Shown: positions 16,072 through 24,817 of the stretch, one piece after another
Numbering within the stretch: the first letter of the stretch is position 1
Layout: each line of letters begins with the position of its first letter
From: JACNKJ01 sp964344565
GTDB taxonomy: Bacteria; Krumholzibacteriota; Krumholzibacteriia; JACNKJ01
Length of the DNA: 64,000 bases
Direction of reading: 5' to 3'
Assembly: GCA_964344565.1 (NCBI GenBank)
Contig: CAYFNT010000020.1
Span: forward strand, 1 to 64,000
Position numbers and translations under genes: made by a program
The notes under the pieces: generated by a model
Database searches by the model: none
Seen by the model: the letters and a program-made list of their open reading frames with translations, nothing else
What the model was told of the DNA's origin: nothing

Positions 16072-17049
16072 ATGAAGATTCTCATCACGGGCATCACCGG
16101 CTTCGCCGGCAGCCATCTTGCGGACTTCCTGCTCGAAGAGCAGCCCCATGCCGAGCTCCACGGACTCTATCGCTGGCGCAGCCGGCGGGAGAACATCGGG
16201 CAGCTCGAAGGGCGCGTGGCTCTGCAGGAGTGCGACATCCGCGACGCCACGGCCACCCGGGATGTGGTCGAGGAAGTGCGTCCCGACTACATCTTCCACC
16301 TGGCGGCCCAGAGCTTCGTGCCCACCAGCTGGAAGGCCCCCCAGGAAAGCCTGAGCACCAACCTCATCGGTCAGCTCAACATCTTCGAAGCCGTGCGCAA
16401 GGCGGACCTCGACTGCCGCATCCAGGTGGCCGGCTCCAGCGAGGAGTACGGCATGGTGCACCCCGACGAGATTCCCATCACCGAGGACCAGCCCCTGCGG
16501 CCGCTCTCGCCCTACGCGGTGAGCAAGGTGGCCCAGGACGCCCTGGCCTATCAGTACTTCATGAGTTTCGGCATGAAGACCATCCGGACCCGGGGGTTCA
16601 ATCACACGGGACCGCGCAGGCCCTCGGTCTTCGTCTGCAGCGATTTCGCCCGGCAGGTGGTGGAGATCGAGCAGGGAATCCGCGAGCCGGTCATCCGGGT
16701 GGGCAACCTGGAGGCCCGTCGCGACTTCACCGACGTGCGCGACACCGTGCGCGCCTACTGGCTGGCCCTGAGCAAGGGCGAGCCCGGCGAGGTCTACAAC
16801 GTGGCCACGGGCAGGAGCTGGGCCATGAGCGAGGTGCTCGGCAAGCTCGTGGAACTGGCCGGCGTGGAGGTGAAGATCGAGACCGACGCCGCGCGCCTGC
16901 GTCCCAGCGACGTGCCGCGCCTGGAGGGCGACGCCACGCGCCTGCGCGCGGCCACGGGCTGGGAGCCGAAGATCCCCTTCGAGAAGACTCTCGGCGACCT
17001 GCTCGACTACTGGCGCGAGCACCTTCCGGATTGCGGAGCCCTTCCTTGA
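16072..17049 (+). CDS. Extended SDR, GDP-mannose 4,6-dehydratase-like
   Basis: This 325-residue NAD(P)-dependent sugar-nucleotide enzyme has the Rossmann start ITGITGFAGSHLADFL, DYIFHLAAQSFVPTSW, the SSEEYG segment and the catalytic YAVSK. The RRENIG segment and NHTGPRR are typical of GDP-mannose 4,6-dehydratases and their close relatives. The likely reaction is dehydration of a GDP-hexose to the 4-keto-6-deoxy sugar. The next gene is a second SDR, overlapping as TTGA, and would reduce or epimerise the product. Exact substrate not determinable. Confidence 0.85.
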   Translation: MKILITGITGFAGSHLADFLLEEQPHAELHGLYRWRSRRENIGQLEGRVALQECDIRDATATRDVVEEVRPDYIFHLAAQSFVPTSWKAPQESLSTNLIGQLNIFEAVRKADLDCRIQVAGSSEEYGMVHPDEIPITEDQPLRPLSPYAVSKVAQDALAYQYFMSFGMKTIRTRGFNHTGPRRPSVFVCSDFARQVVEIEQGIREPVIRVGNLEARRDFTDVRDTVRAYWLALSKGEPGEVYNVATGRSWAMSEVLGKLVELAGVEVKIETDAARLRPSDVPRLEGDATRLRAATGWEPKIPFEKTLGDLLDYWREHLPDCGALP

Positions 17050-17987
17050 GGATTCTCGTCACGGGAATCTCCGGCTTCGTGGGACGGCACCTCGCCGCCC
17101 GACTCGCCGAGGCCGGACACGAACCCTGGGGCCTCGACCTGAACGTCGAGGCCGCCCCCGAAGGATTTCACAGCCTCGAATGGAACCTCGCCGATGCGGA
17201 AGGTCTGGCGAGGATCCTCGACCAGATCCGGCCCGAGGCGGCCGTCCATCTGGCCGGACTGGCATCCCCGGCCGCGGCCCTGGCCGATCCGGAAGGCGCC
17301 TTCGCGGCCAACGTCACGGGCACGGAGAACCTGCTCGCCGCCATGGGCGAGGCCTGTCCGGACTGCCTCACCCTGATGGTCAGCTCGGCCGAGGTCTACG
17401 CTCCCGCCGATCATCCCCACCTCGAGAACGAAGCCCCGGCGCCGGTGAATCCCTATGGCGAAACCAAGGCCCTCGCGGAAACCCGGGCCCTGGAAGCGGG
17501 CCGCGGCGGCGGACCGCCGGTGATCGTCGCCCGAAGCTTCCCCCATTCGGGGCCGGGCCAGCGTCCCGCCTTCGTGCTTCCCGCCTTCGCCAGGCAGGTC
17601 GCGCGCATGGAGGCCGGCCTCCAGGAGCCGGTGCTCCGGGTGGGAAACCTGGATCCCCGCCGGGACTGGCTCCACGTAAGCGACGTTTGCGAGGCCTATC
17701 TGGCCCTTATCGAGCAGGCCGATCCCGGCGAGATCTTCAATGTCTGTTCGGGAAAAGATCATTCCGTTCGCGAGGCTTTGGATTATCTTGTTAGCCTCGC
17801 CAGCGTAGCGCCCGATATAGAGATAGATCCCGCGCGGGTCCGGCCGGCCGATACGCCTCGCCTGGCGGGAAACGCCGACAAGCTTCGAGCGGCCACCGGA
17901 TGGAAACCGTCAGTGGCCTTCGAATCGCTGCTTTCGAGCCTGCTGGATCATTGGAGAGACCGAGTCAACGAGGAGGAAGAGCGTTGA
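17046..17987 (+). CDS. Extended SDR, GDP-4-keto-6-deoxy-mannose reductase-like
   Basis: This 313-residue protein is homologous to the preceding SDR, with VTGISGFVGRHLAARL, AAVHLAGLASPAAAL and the catalytic pair in PYGETKALAE. RSFPHSGPGQ and the RDWLHVSDVCEAY region fit GDP-6-deoxy-mannose reductases. It starts with TTG at 17046, overlapping the previous stop. It probably works on the product of its neighbour to make a 6-deoxyhexose for surface glycans. The tandem pair looks like an old duplication. Confidence 0.8.
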   Translation: MRILVTGISGFVGRHLAARLAEAGHEPWGLDLNVEAAPEGFHSLEWNLADAEGLARILDQIRPEAAVHLAGLASPAAALADPEGAFAANVTGTENLLAAMGEACPDCLTLMVSSAEVYAPADHPHLENEAPAPVNPYGETKALAETRALEAGRGGGPPVIVARSFPHSGPGQRPAFVLPAFARQVARMEAGLQEPVLRVGNLDPRRDWLHVSDVCEAYLALIEQADPGEIFNVCSGKDHSVREALDYLVSLASVAPDIEIDPARVRPADTPRLAGNADKLRAATGWKPSVAFESLLSSLLDHWRDRVNEEEER

Positions 17988-19303
17988 GCCGCATCATGAT
18001 GATCGGGACGGGCTATGTGGGCCTGGTCTCCGGAGCCTGCCTGGCCGACTTCGGCAACAAGGTCGTCTGCTACGACATCGACCGCGAGAAGATCGAGGGA
18101 CTGGAGAAGGGCAAGGTGCCCTTCTACGAGCCCGGGCTCGAGGAGATGGTCATCCGCAATCGCGACGAGGGCCGTCTGCGTTTCTCCACCGATCTGGAAG
18201 AGTGCGTGGCCGAAAGCACGGTGATCTTCATCGCCGTGGGCACCCCCGAGCAGGACGACGGCACCGCCGACCTCAGCGCGGTCTTCGCCGTGGCCGGCGA
18301 CATCGCCCGCACCATGGACGGCTTCAAGGTCATCGTGCAGAAGAGCACGGTTCCCGTGGGCACCACCCGGAAGATCGGCGAGCTCATCCGCGAGAAGACC
18401 GGCGGCGCGGCCGACTTCGAACTGGTGTCCAATCCGGAATTCCTGCGCGAGGGATCGGCCATCGAGGACTTCCTGCGCCCCAACCGCGTGGTCTTCGGCT
18501 TCAACGGCGACCGCGCGCCGGACGTGGTGGAGGAGATCTACCATCCCCTCTACGCCGACGGCACCCCCATCCTGTCCACCTCGCTGGAGAGCGCGGAGAT
18601 GGTGAAGTACGCCTCCAACGCCTTCCTGGCCACCAAGGTCAGCTTCATCAACGAAGTGGCCGAACTCTGCGAGAAGGTGGGCGCCGACGTGCAGGTCGTG
18701 GCGCGAGGCATGGGCATGGATACGCGCATCGGCGCGAAGTTCTTGCACGCGGGCACCGGCTTCGGCGGTTCCTGCTTCCCCAAGGACACCATCGCCCTGG
18801 TGAAGATGGGCGACAGCTTCGGCGTGGACATGAGCCTGGTGAAGTCCACCATCGGCGCCAACGAGCGGCAGAGCCGCCGCGCCGTGGACAAGCTCCGCGC
18901 CCTTTCCGGCGGCGACATCAAGGGTCTTCGCATCGCGGTGCTCGGCCTCAGCTTCAAGCCCAACACCGACGACGTGCGCGAGGCCTCGGCCCTGAAGATC
19001 ATCCAGCAGCTCTGGGACGAGGGCGCCGAGGTCGTGGCCTACGATCCCGTGGCCGGCGACAACGCCAAGCGCGCCATGCCCCAGCTGGAGCTGGCCGCGG
19101 GAGTCGACGACTGCGTCACCGGCGCCGACGGGCTCATCCTCGCCACCGAATGGAGCGAGTTCCGCCTGCTGGACATGAAGAAGATCGCGTCCCAGCTGGC
19201 CCATGCCCGGGTTGTCGACTGCCGCAACATCTATCGTCCCGAGCAGATGGAGGAACTGGGCATCGCCTACGACTCCTTCGGTCGCACTTCGGTGGATGCC
19301 TGA
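17984..19303 (+). CDS. ugd: UDP-glucose 6-dehydrogenase
   Basis: This 439-residue enzyme oxidises UDP-glucose to UDP-glucuronate with two NAD. The N-terminal GTGYVGLVSG nucleotide-binding loop, NPEFLREGSAIEDFL, the central ASNAFLATKVSFINEV helix and the catalytic cysteine loop GTGFGGSCFPKDT are all present. The C-terminal domain has LGLSFKPNTDDVREAS. The start is TTG at 17984 (LSRIMMIG...) behind GAGGAGG, overlapping the previous stop; ATG 17996 is an alternative. It fits a surface-polysaccharide precursor operon with the two SDR genes. Confidence 0.93.
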   Translation: MSRIMMIGTGYVGLVSGACLADFGNKVVCYDIDREKIEGLEKGKVPFYEPGLEEMVIRNRDEGRLRFSTDLEECVAESTVIFIAVGTPEQDDGTADLSAVFAVAGDIARTMDGFKVIVQKSTVPVGTTRKIGELIREKTGGAADFELVSNPEFLREGSAIEDFLRPNRVVFGFNGDRAPDVVEEIYHPLYADGTPILSTSLESAEMVKYASNAFLATKVSFINEVAELCEKVGADVQVVARGMGMDTRIGAKFLHAGTGFGGSCFPKDTIALVKMGDSFGVDMSLVKSTIGANERQSRRAVDKLRALSGGDIKGLRIAVLGLSFKPNTDDVREASALKIIQQLWDEGAEVVAYDPVAGDNAKRAMPQLELAAGVDDCVTGADGLILATEWSEFRLLDMKKIASQLAHARVVDCRNIYRPEQMEELGIAYDSFGRTSVDA

Positions 19304-19349
19304 GCCCGACCCGCCTTATCCTTGACCGCGACCGTGCCGGACCCCTAAG

Positions 19350-20267
19350 ATGCCGCGCATGGGCAAACTACGAATAGGCATCCGAAAAACCCGCATCATG
19401 CAACTGGCCGCCGAGGGCATCGCCGCGCAGATCGCGGAGGGCTTTCCCGACATCCAGACCGAGATCCTGCCCATCGAGGCCGAGATCTCGCCCAAGCCCG
19501 ACGATCCCGAAGAGAACATCCGCGAGCTGGAGGACGCGCTTCTGAAGAAGCGCGTGGATCTGGCGGTGCATCTGCTCAAGGAAATTCCCGTGGCCCTGCC
19601 CGAGCGCATCGAGCTCAAGGGCGTCACGGAGCGGATGACCCCCTTCGACGCCCTGGTGTCCAACTGCGACTGCCCCTTCCTGGACGAGCTCCCCGAGGCC
19701 GCGAGCGTCGGCGTGAGCCATGTTCGTCAGAGCGAGCAGCTCGGGCTCTTCCGCCCCGACCTGCGCTTCGTGGAGTTGCATGGTTCGGTGGACAGCCGTC
19801 TCCAGCAGATGGAAAGCCGGGATCTGGCGGGCATCATCCTCAGCGCCGCCAGCCTCGAACGCCTGGACCTGCAGAACCGCGTCACCGAGATGATCATGGG
19901 CGACATCCTGCTGCCCGGCCCCGGACAGGGCTGTCTGGGCATCCTGGGCCTTCGGTCCTCGCGGAAGTGGAACAAGATCATCGAGACCCTCGTCGACGCC
20001 ACCAGCCGGCTCGAGACCACCGCCGAGCGCGCCTTCCTCTCGCAGCTCGCCGACAATCCGGAGGTGCCCCTGGCCGTGCTCGCGGCCGTGGACTCCTCGG
20101 AGATCATCGTCGAGGGTTTCCTGGCCGATCCGGAGAGCCACCGTTCCGTGCGCGACATGGTGCGCGGACCGTCCCAGTTCGCCGAAGAGCTGGGCATCAA
20201 GCTGGCCATCGAGCTGAGTCTTCGCCTGGGCGAGGACGGCCTGGTCGCCCTGGACGCCGAAGACTGA
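19350..20267 (+). CDS. HemC-like protein lacking catalytic residues
   Basis: This 305-residue protein aligns over its whole length with hydroxymethylbilane synthase (porphobilinogen deaminase): DLAVHLLKEIP, VTERMTPFDALVSN, GSVDSRL, ILSAASLERLDL, PGPGQG and a C-terminal domain. Key positions differ. The catalytic Asp of HS-KDVP is Glu (KEIP), GTSSLRR reads GVSHVRQ, and the cofactor-binding Cys of GGCQVP is missing (ADNPEVP, near residue 235-240). It therefore probably does not make hydroxymethylbilane with a dipyrromethane cofactor. It lies between ugd and serS. A start at ATG 19359 is equally possible. The role is unknown. Confidence 0.75.
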   Translation: MPRMGKLRIGIRKTRIMQLAAEGIAAQIAEGFPDIQTEILPIEAEISPKPDDPEENIRELEDALLKKRVDLAVHLLKEIPVALPERIELKGVTERMTPFDALVSNCDCPFLDELPEAASVGVSHVRQSEQLGLFRPDLRFVELHGSVDSRLQQMESRDLAGIILSAASLERLDLQNRVTEMIMGDILLPGPGQGCLGILGLRSSRKWNKIIETLVDATSRLETTAERAFLSQLADNPEVPLAVLAAVDSSEIIVEGFLADPESHRSVRDMVRGPSQFAEELGIKLAIELSLRLGEDGLVALDAED

Positions 20268-20280
20268 AGCCGAGCCCCAA

Positions 20281-20311
20281 GCCCCGGATGCCCCTTGGCA
20301 TGGCCGGGGGC
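20281..20311 (+). promoter_or_regulatory. Strong hairpin between the HemC-like gene and serS
   Basis: CCCCGG and ATGCC pair with GGCAT and CCGGGG around a CCTT loop, with a GG bulge. No T-run follows directly, so it is either a weak terminator or a leader structure of serS. Confidence 0.45.
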
Positions 20312-20364
20312 CGGTGCTAGTTTGATTTCCAACTCAGATTCGTGAATCACCGGAGGCGCCGAGC

Positions 20365-21642
20365 ATGCTCGACCGCAAGACCATCCGCCAGGACCACGAG
20401 ACGGTCAGGCAGGCCATCATCGACAAGAACGAGAGCGCCGATCTGGACGCCTTCCTCGCCCTGGACGCCGAACACCTCGCCCTCATCCGCGAGGTGGAGG
20501 AGCTGCAGGCCGAGCGCAATCGCGCCAGCGCGGCCATCAATGAGATGAAGAAGTCCGGCGAGGATGCCGGCGAGGCCATCGCCAGGACCCGGGAACTGAG
20601 CCAGCGCACCAAGGAGCTGGAGCAGCGTCAGGCCGAGCTCGAAGAGCGGCTTCGCGAACTGCAGCTCACCTTTCCGAACATCCCCCATCCGGACGTTCCC
20701 AAGGGCGGCGAGGAGAACAACGAGCTCCTGCGCGAGTGGGGCGAGCCCCTCGTCGAGGCCGACTTCGACCTGAAGCCCCACTGGGAGATCGGCGAGGAGC
20801 TGGGCCTGCTCGACCTCGCCCGGGGCGCCAAGGTGGCCGGTTCGGGATTCCCGCTGCTCACCGGCGAAGGTGCGCGTTTCCAGCGGGCGCTCATCAACTT
20901 CATGCTCGACGTCCATCGGGAGGACGGCTTCACCGAGCTCAACCCGCCGCTCCTGGTCAACGACATGGCCGCCACGGGCACGGGACAGCTGCCCAAGCTG
21001 GCCGACGACATGTACCACTGCGAGGAGGACGGGCTCTGGCTCATCCCCACCTCGGAGGTGCCGGTGACCAACATGTTCGCCGGCGAGATCCTCGGGCCGG
21101 AAGATCTGCCGCGCCACTACACCGCCTTCACTCCCTGCTTCCGGCGGGAAGCCGGAGCCCACGGCAAGGACACCCGCGGCCTCTTGCGCGTCCATCAGTT
21201 CGACAAGGTGGAGATGGTGAAGTTCGTGCGGCCGGAGACCAGCGAAGAGGAGCACGAGAGCCTGCTGGCCCAGGCCGAGAAGGTGCTCCAGGCCCTGGAG
21301 CTCCCCTATCGGGTCATGCTTCTGGCTTCGGGCGACCTCTCCTTCGCCGCCTCCAAGTGCTACGACCTGGAGATCTGGTCGCCGGGAGTGGAGCGCTGGC
21401 TGGAGGTGTCCAGCGTCAGCAATTTCACGGACTTCCAGGCCCGGCGCGCGAACATCCGATTCCGGCCCGGCGAGCGGGAGAAGCCCCGGTTCGTGCATAC
21501 TCTCAACGGCAGCGGCGTGGCTCTTGCACGTCTTGTCGCGGCGCTGCTCGAAACGGGGCTCACTCCCCTGGGACGGGTGAGGATTCCCGAAGTCCTGCGG
21601 CCCTACATGGGCGGGCAGGAGTTCATCGGCAAGGAGGACTAG
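20365..21642 (+). CDS. serS: Seryl-tRNA synthetase
   Basis: This 425-residue class II aminoacyl-tRNA synthetase has an N-terminal antiparallel coiled coil (residues about 25-105, rich in Glu, Arg and Leu) that grips tRNA-Ser, and a catalytic domain. Motif 2 is seen around FTPCFRREAGAHGKDTRGLLRVHQF, with the serine-binding TSE in LIPTSEVPV, and motif 3 in LNGSGVALARLVAALLE. Length is normal. The gene is followed two bases later by the frame of a histidine kinase. Confidence 0.96.
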   Translation: MLDRKTIRQDHETVRQAIIDKNESADLDAFLALDAEHLALIREVEELQAERNRASAAINEMKKSGEDAGEAIARTRELSQRTKELEQRQAELEERLRELQLTFPNIPHPDVPKGGEENNELLREWGEPLVEADFDLKPHWEIGEELGLLDLARGAKVAGSGFPLLTGEGARFQRALINFMLDVHREDGFTELNPPLLVNDMAATGTGQLPKLADDMYHCEEDGLWLIPTSEVPVTNMFAGEILGPEDLPRHYTAFTPCFRREAGAHGKDTRGLLRVHQFDKVEMVKFVRPETSEEEHESLLAQAEKVLQALELPYRVMLLASGDLSFAASKCYDLEIWSPGVERWLEVSSVSNFTDFQARRANIRFRPGEREKPRFVHTLNGSGVALARLVAALLETGLTPLGRVRIPEVLRPYMGGQEFIGKED

Positions 21643-21709
21643 GCTGCTGAGGCGAGGCGGATTCTCTTCGGGCGAACGCGTCCGACTGCTCCTGCGGGCC
21701 TACTTTCTC

Positions 21710-22933
21710 GTGGGCAGCCTCGCCCTGCTGCTGGCCGCGGTGCTCTACGTGCGCGGCCTCACCGAGTCGGCCAGGAACGAGTCCAACTTCAGCGCCCAGG
21801 CCATCAGCCGCATGGTGGGACTGGTGCTCGGCGTCGAAGAGGACGAGCGCTTCTACCACCGTCTCCGCCAGCTCCTGGACGAGATCGCCGAAGAGATGCC
21901 CTTCCCCATGATCATCACCGATCTGAAGGGCCGGCCCCTCTTCTGGAACGGCGTGGAGGACATTCCCTTCGACGAGAGCTACGACTTCGACGCCCTGCGC
22001 ATCATCCGGGTGGACGATCCCCCCGACGAGAACATCGCCTCGCTCATCGGGCAGGCCCGAGTGTTCCGGCGCGAGGGGAAGATGGTCCCCTACTTCCTGC
22101 CGGGCAGCGAACTGCGGAGGGTGCAGGGCTACGTCTGCTACGGCGAGAGCAACCTGGCCGGGCGCCTGGGCCGGGGCATCACCGTGCAGCTGGTGATGTT
22201 CCTGGTCTTCCTGGTGGTGGGCACCCTGGGCTGGTTCCTGGTGAAACGCTTCGAGCAGGAAAGCATCTGGGTGGGTCTGGCCAAGGAGACGGCCCATCAG
22301 ATGGGCACTCCGCTCACCAGCCTGCTGGGCTGGATCCAGCTCAGCCAGGTCCGCCTGGGCGAGCGAAGCGAGGAGTGGCTGCTCCCCGTGAACGAGTCCC
22401 TGGATGAGATGACCCGCGACCTGGATCGCCTGCAGAAGGTCAGCGACCGCTTCAACTCCATGGGGGGAGCGCCCCAGCTCAAGCGCGGCGACCTGCGCCC
22501 CGTGGTTCGCGGCACGGTGGACTACTTCCGCAGCCGCCTGCCCCAGTTGCGGGTGCAGGTGGAGATCCGGGACCACTATGATGAGGTGCCCCTGACGGCC
22601 CACCATCCCGAACTGCTGGAATGGGTCGTGGAGAATCTCATCAAGAACGCCCTGGACTCCCTGGACAAGGAACAGGGCCAGATCAAGGTGGATCTCCGCT
22701 ACAACGCCACCGAGGGCGGCGTCGAGCTTCACGTGCGCGACAACGGTCGCGGCATCCCCCCCTCCGAGCGCCGGAAGATCTTCCGGCCCGGCTTCAGTTC
22801 CCGCATGGGAGGCTGGGGCCTCGGCCTCACGCTCAGTCGCCGCATCGTGGAGGAGTACCACGGCGGCCGCCTCTACCTGCTCGACAGCATCGAGGGCCAC
22901 GGTTCCTGCTTCGTCATGCGCCTACCTGCTTGA
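21710..22933 (+). CDS. Membrane sensor histidine kinase
   Basis: The protein has one membrane segment at the start, an extracytoplasmic sensor of about 130 residues, a second segment (VMFLVFLVVGTLGWFLV), then HisKA and HATPase domains. The H-box is AKETAHQMGTPLTSL, of the AHQxGTPLSSL type frequent in Bacteroidetes kinases; the N-box is NLIKNALDSL, and the G-boxes are DNGRGIPP and GWGLGLTLS. GTG 21710 is the first conventional start, but the frame is open back to a CTG at 21644 that sits six bases after AAGGAGG, giving a better positively charged N-terminus. No response regulator is adjacent; PorX lies two genes downstream and is a candidate partner. Confidence 0.85.
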   Translation: MGSLALLLAAVLYVRGLTESARNESNFSAQAISRMVGLVLGVEEDERFYHRLRQLLDEIAEEMPFPMIITDLKGRPLFWNGVEDIPFDESYDFDALRIIRVDDPPDENIASLIGQARVFRREGKMVPYFLPGSELRRVQGYVCYGESNLAGRLGRGITVQLVMFLVFLVVGTLGWFLVKRFEQESIWVGLAKETAHQMGTPLTSLLGWIQLSQVRLGERSEEWLLPVNESLDEMTRDLDRLQKVSDRFNSMGGAPQLKRGDLRPVVRGTVDYFRSRLPQLRVQVEIRDHYDEVPLTAHHPELLEWVVENLIKNALDSLDKEQGQIKVDLRYNATEGGVELHVRDNGRGIPPSERRKIFRPGFSSRMGGWGLGLTLSRRIVEEYHGGRLYLLDSIEGHGSCFVMRLPA

Positions 22934-23134
22934 ATAACATCGTTTTGAACGAGATTCATGTAAAGGTGAACGGGTTTGGACCGATCTCCTCCTTAGCGGG
23001 AGAAGAACGGGCGTAACTGAATGTCGTTCAACAACTCCCACGCCGCGAAGAATACCCGGACCGACGATGGACCTCCGTCCCTCGCCGGATTACGGGGGGA
23101 ATGACTAGGAATCGTATCGAAAGGACCAGGCCGG

Positions 23135-24637
23135 ATGTTGGATGGACATCTTGTCGATCATTGCAGCGCAGATCAGCTCCCCTCCCTTTCCCACGTAGCT
23201 CTGGAAATCCTGAGACTGTCCCGGGACGAGAACTCGTCCATGGAGGACCTGGCCCAGGTAATCAAGACCGATCCAGCCCTGACGGTGAAGATGCTGAAAA
23301 CCGTCAACTCCTCGCTTTTCAATCTCAACCGCGAGATCACCTCCATCGGGCATGCCGTGAACATGCTGGGCATGCGCTCGGTGCGGGTGCTGGCCCTCAG
23401 CTTCTCCCTGGCCGACAGCGTCAAGGGTGACGAGGGTGGCGGATTCGATTTCGAGGCCTACTGGCGCCGCTCCTTGAGCCATGCGGTGGCCGCGCGGCTT
23501 ATCGGGGGAGAAATCAATCCCCTGCTGGCCGAGGAGGCCTTCGTCTCGGGGCTTCTGGCCGATCTGGGCAGCGTGGCCGCCTGGCGCTGCGCGCCGGAGA
23601 GCTACGGCGAGGTCATGGAGGAGTGGCGACGGCATGAGCGCTCCCTCCAGACCATCGAGCTGGAGAAGTTCGGCGACCACCATGCCGCCCTCAGCGGCAA
23701 GCTCCTGTCCCAGTGGGGACTGCCCGAGACGCTCTGCGAGGCGGTGCGCTCTCATCACGGCGGTCCGGACGCAGGCAGTTCGCTTCTGGATCGCGTCGTG
23801 AGGGCTTCGGCGGATCTGGCCGATCTCTTCTGCCGCGAGATCGCCAGCACCGAGCTCGACTCGGTGAAGACCGGAGTCATCGCCCTCACGGGCATCCAAC
23901 CCGAGAAGCTCGAGGAGATCCTCGAGCAGCTCGACGAGCATGTCCAGGAAGCGGCTTCCATGCTGTCCATCCAAGTGGGCGAGACCGTGGACTATGCCCG
24001 CCTCCAGATCGACGCAGCCCAGCAGCTGGCCCAGCTCAGCATGATGGCCGACGTGGACCTGCGCGCGAGCAACCGCCGCGAGGAAGAGGCCAGGCTGGAA
24101 GCCGAACGCCTCCAGGACGAGAAGGCGGCTATCCTGGAAGTCGCTTCCACCGATGGGCTTACGCAGCTGGCCAACCGCGCCGCCTTCGACAAGCGCCTCG
24201 GCGAGGAGATCGAGAGCGCCATGGCGGATGGCCGTCCCCTGGGGCTCATCATGCTCGACGTGGACCACTTCAAGAACTTCAACGACACCCACGGACATCG
24301 CGCCGGCGACGAAGTGCTGCGCAACGTGGGCGCCATCATGGACGAGGTCGTCAAGGGCCTCGGCTTCGCCGCCCGCTACGGCGGCGAGGAGTTCGCCGTC
24401 ATAGCCCCCGGCCGCGAGGGTGAGGGCCTGGAGGAGATCGCCGAAAATCTCAGGCGCAGCATCGAGGAAAAGGTGGTGGAATTCGAGGGCAAGCAGCTCA
24501 AGGTCACCGCCAGTCTCGGCGCCGTGAGTCACGCCCCCTCCGGGTATCCCAAGGAATCGGATGCCCTGGTCGAGGCCGCCGACCAGAATCTCTACAAGGC
24601 CAAGCAATCGGGCCGAAATCAGGTGGAAGTGGGATAG
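23135..24637 (+). CDS. HDOD-GGDEF protein, predicted diguanylate cyclase
   Basis: This 500-residue cytoplasmic protein has an N-terminal HDOD domain (about residues 10-215; LPSLSHVALEILRLSRDE, MLKTVNSSLF, VSGLLADLG, SHHGG), a helical linker with a coiled coil (about 310-335), and a C-terminal GGDEF domain (about 335-500). The active-site loop reads YGGEEF and the catalytic TDGLTQLANRAAFD and DVDHFKNFND strands are intact, so c-di-GMP synthesis is likely. No RxxD inhibitory site is obvious upstream of the loop. It stands alone and ends in a strong terminator. Confidence 0.9.
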   Translation: MLDGHLVDHCSADQLPSLSHVALEILRLSRDENSSMEDLAQVIKTDPALTVKMLKTVNSSLFNLNREITSIGHAVNMLGMRSVRVLALSFSLADSVKGDEGGGFDFEAYWRRSLSHAVAARLIGGEINPLLAEEAFVSGLLADLGSVAAWRCAPESYGEVMEEWRRHERSLQTIELEKFGDHHAALSGKLLSQWGLPETLCEAVRSHHGGPDAGSSLLDRVVRASADLADLFCREIASTELDSVKTGVIALTGIQPEKLEEILEQLDEHVQEAASMLSIQVGETVDYARLQIDAAQQLAQLSMMADVDLRASNRREEEARLEAERLQDEKAAILEVASTDGLTQLANRAAFDKRLGEEIESAMADGRPLGLIMLDVDHFKNFNDTHGHRAGDEVLRNVGAIMDEVVKGLGFAARYGGEEFAVIAPGREGEGLEEIAENLRRSIEEKVVEFEGKQLKVTASLGAVSHAPSGYPKESDALVEAADQNLYKAKQSGRNQVEVG

Positions 24638-24735
24638 GGTCGCAAGTCTCGGATCCCGAGTCCACAGTGCAGAGTCACCCTCCCCGGATGGGGAGGGTTT
24701 TTTCTCGGGACTGGTGACTGGAGACTGGCGACCCA
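24637..24735. repeat. REP-like palindromic intergenic element around a terminator
   Basis: The ends GGGTCGCAAGTCTC (24637-24650) and GAGACTGGCGACCC (24721-24734) are inverted repeats with one mismatch. The right end (24708-24735) matches 5565-5592 in 27 of 28 bases. Confidence 0.65.
24678..24703 (+). terminator. Rho-independent terminator after the HDOD-GGDEF gene
   Basis: CCCTCCCC-GGAT-GGGGAGGG is a perfect 8-bp stem followed by six T residues. Confidence 0.93.
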
Positions 24736-24743
24736 CAAAGCGG

Positions 24744-24772
24744 TTGCCCTTCCCGCGACTCCCCTCTAGTTT
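24744..24772 (+). promoter_or_regulatory. Possible promoter of porX
   Basis: TTGCCC (24744-24749) and TAGTTT (24767-24772) are separated by 17 bases. The expected start point lies within the palindrome that follows. Confidence 0.45.
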
Positions 24773-24775
24773 CCG

Positions 24776-24799
24776 GGACAGGTCCACGTGGGCCTGTCC
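24776..24799. promoter_or_regulatory. Palindrome at the porX start region, candidate operator
   Basis: Arms GGACAGG and CCTGTCC flank the centre CCACGTGG, a 24-bp palindrome with one mismatch, immediately after the predicted -10 of porX. Confidence 0.5.
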
Positions 24800-24817
24800 G
24801 AGAGGGGCCCGAACACC

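Noticed and set aside
20281..20364. A T-box or other riboswitch upstream of serS
   Set aside because: Only a hairpin is visible; there is no specifier loop, no T-box sequence and no terminator with T-run.
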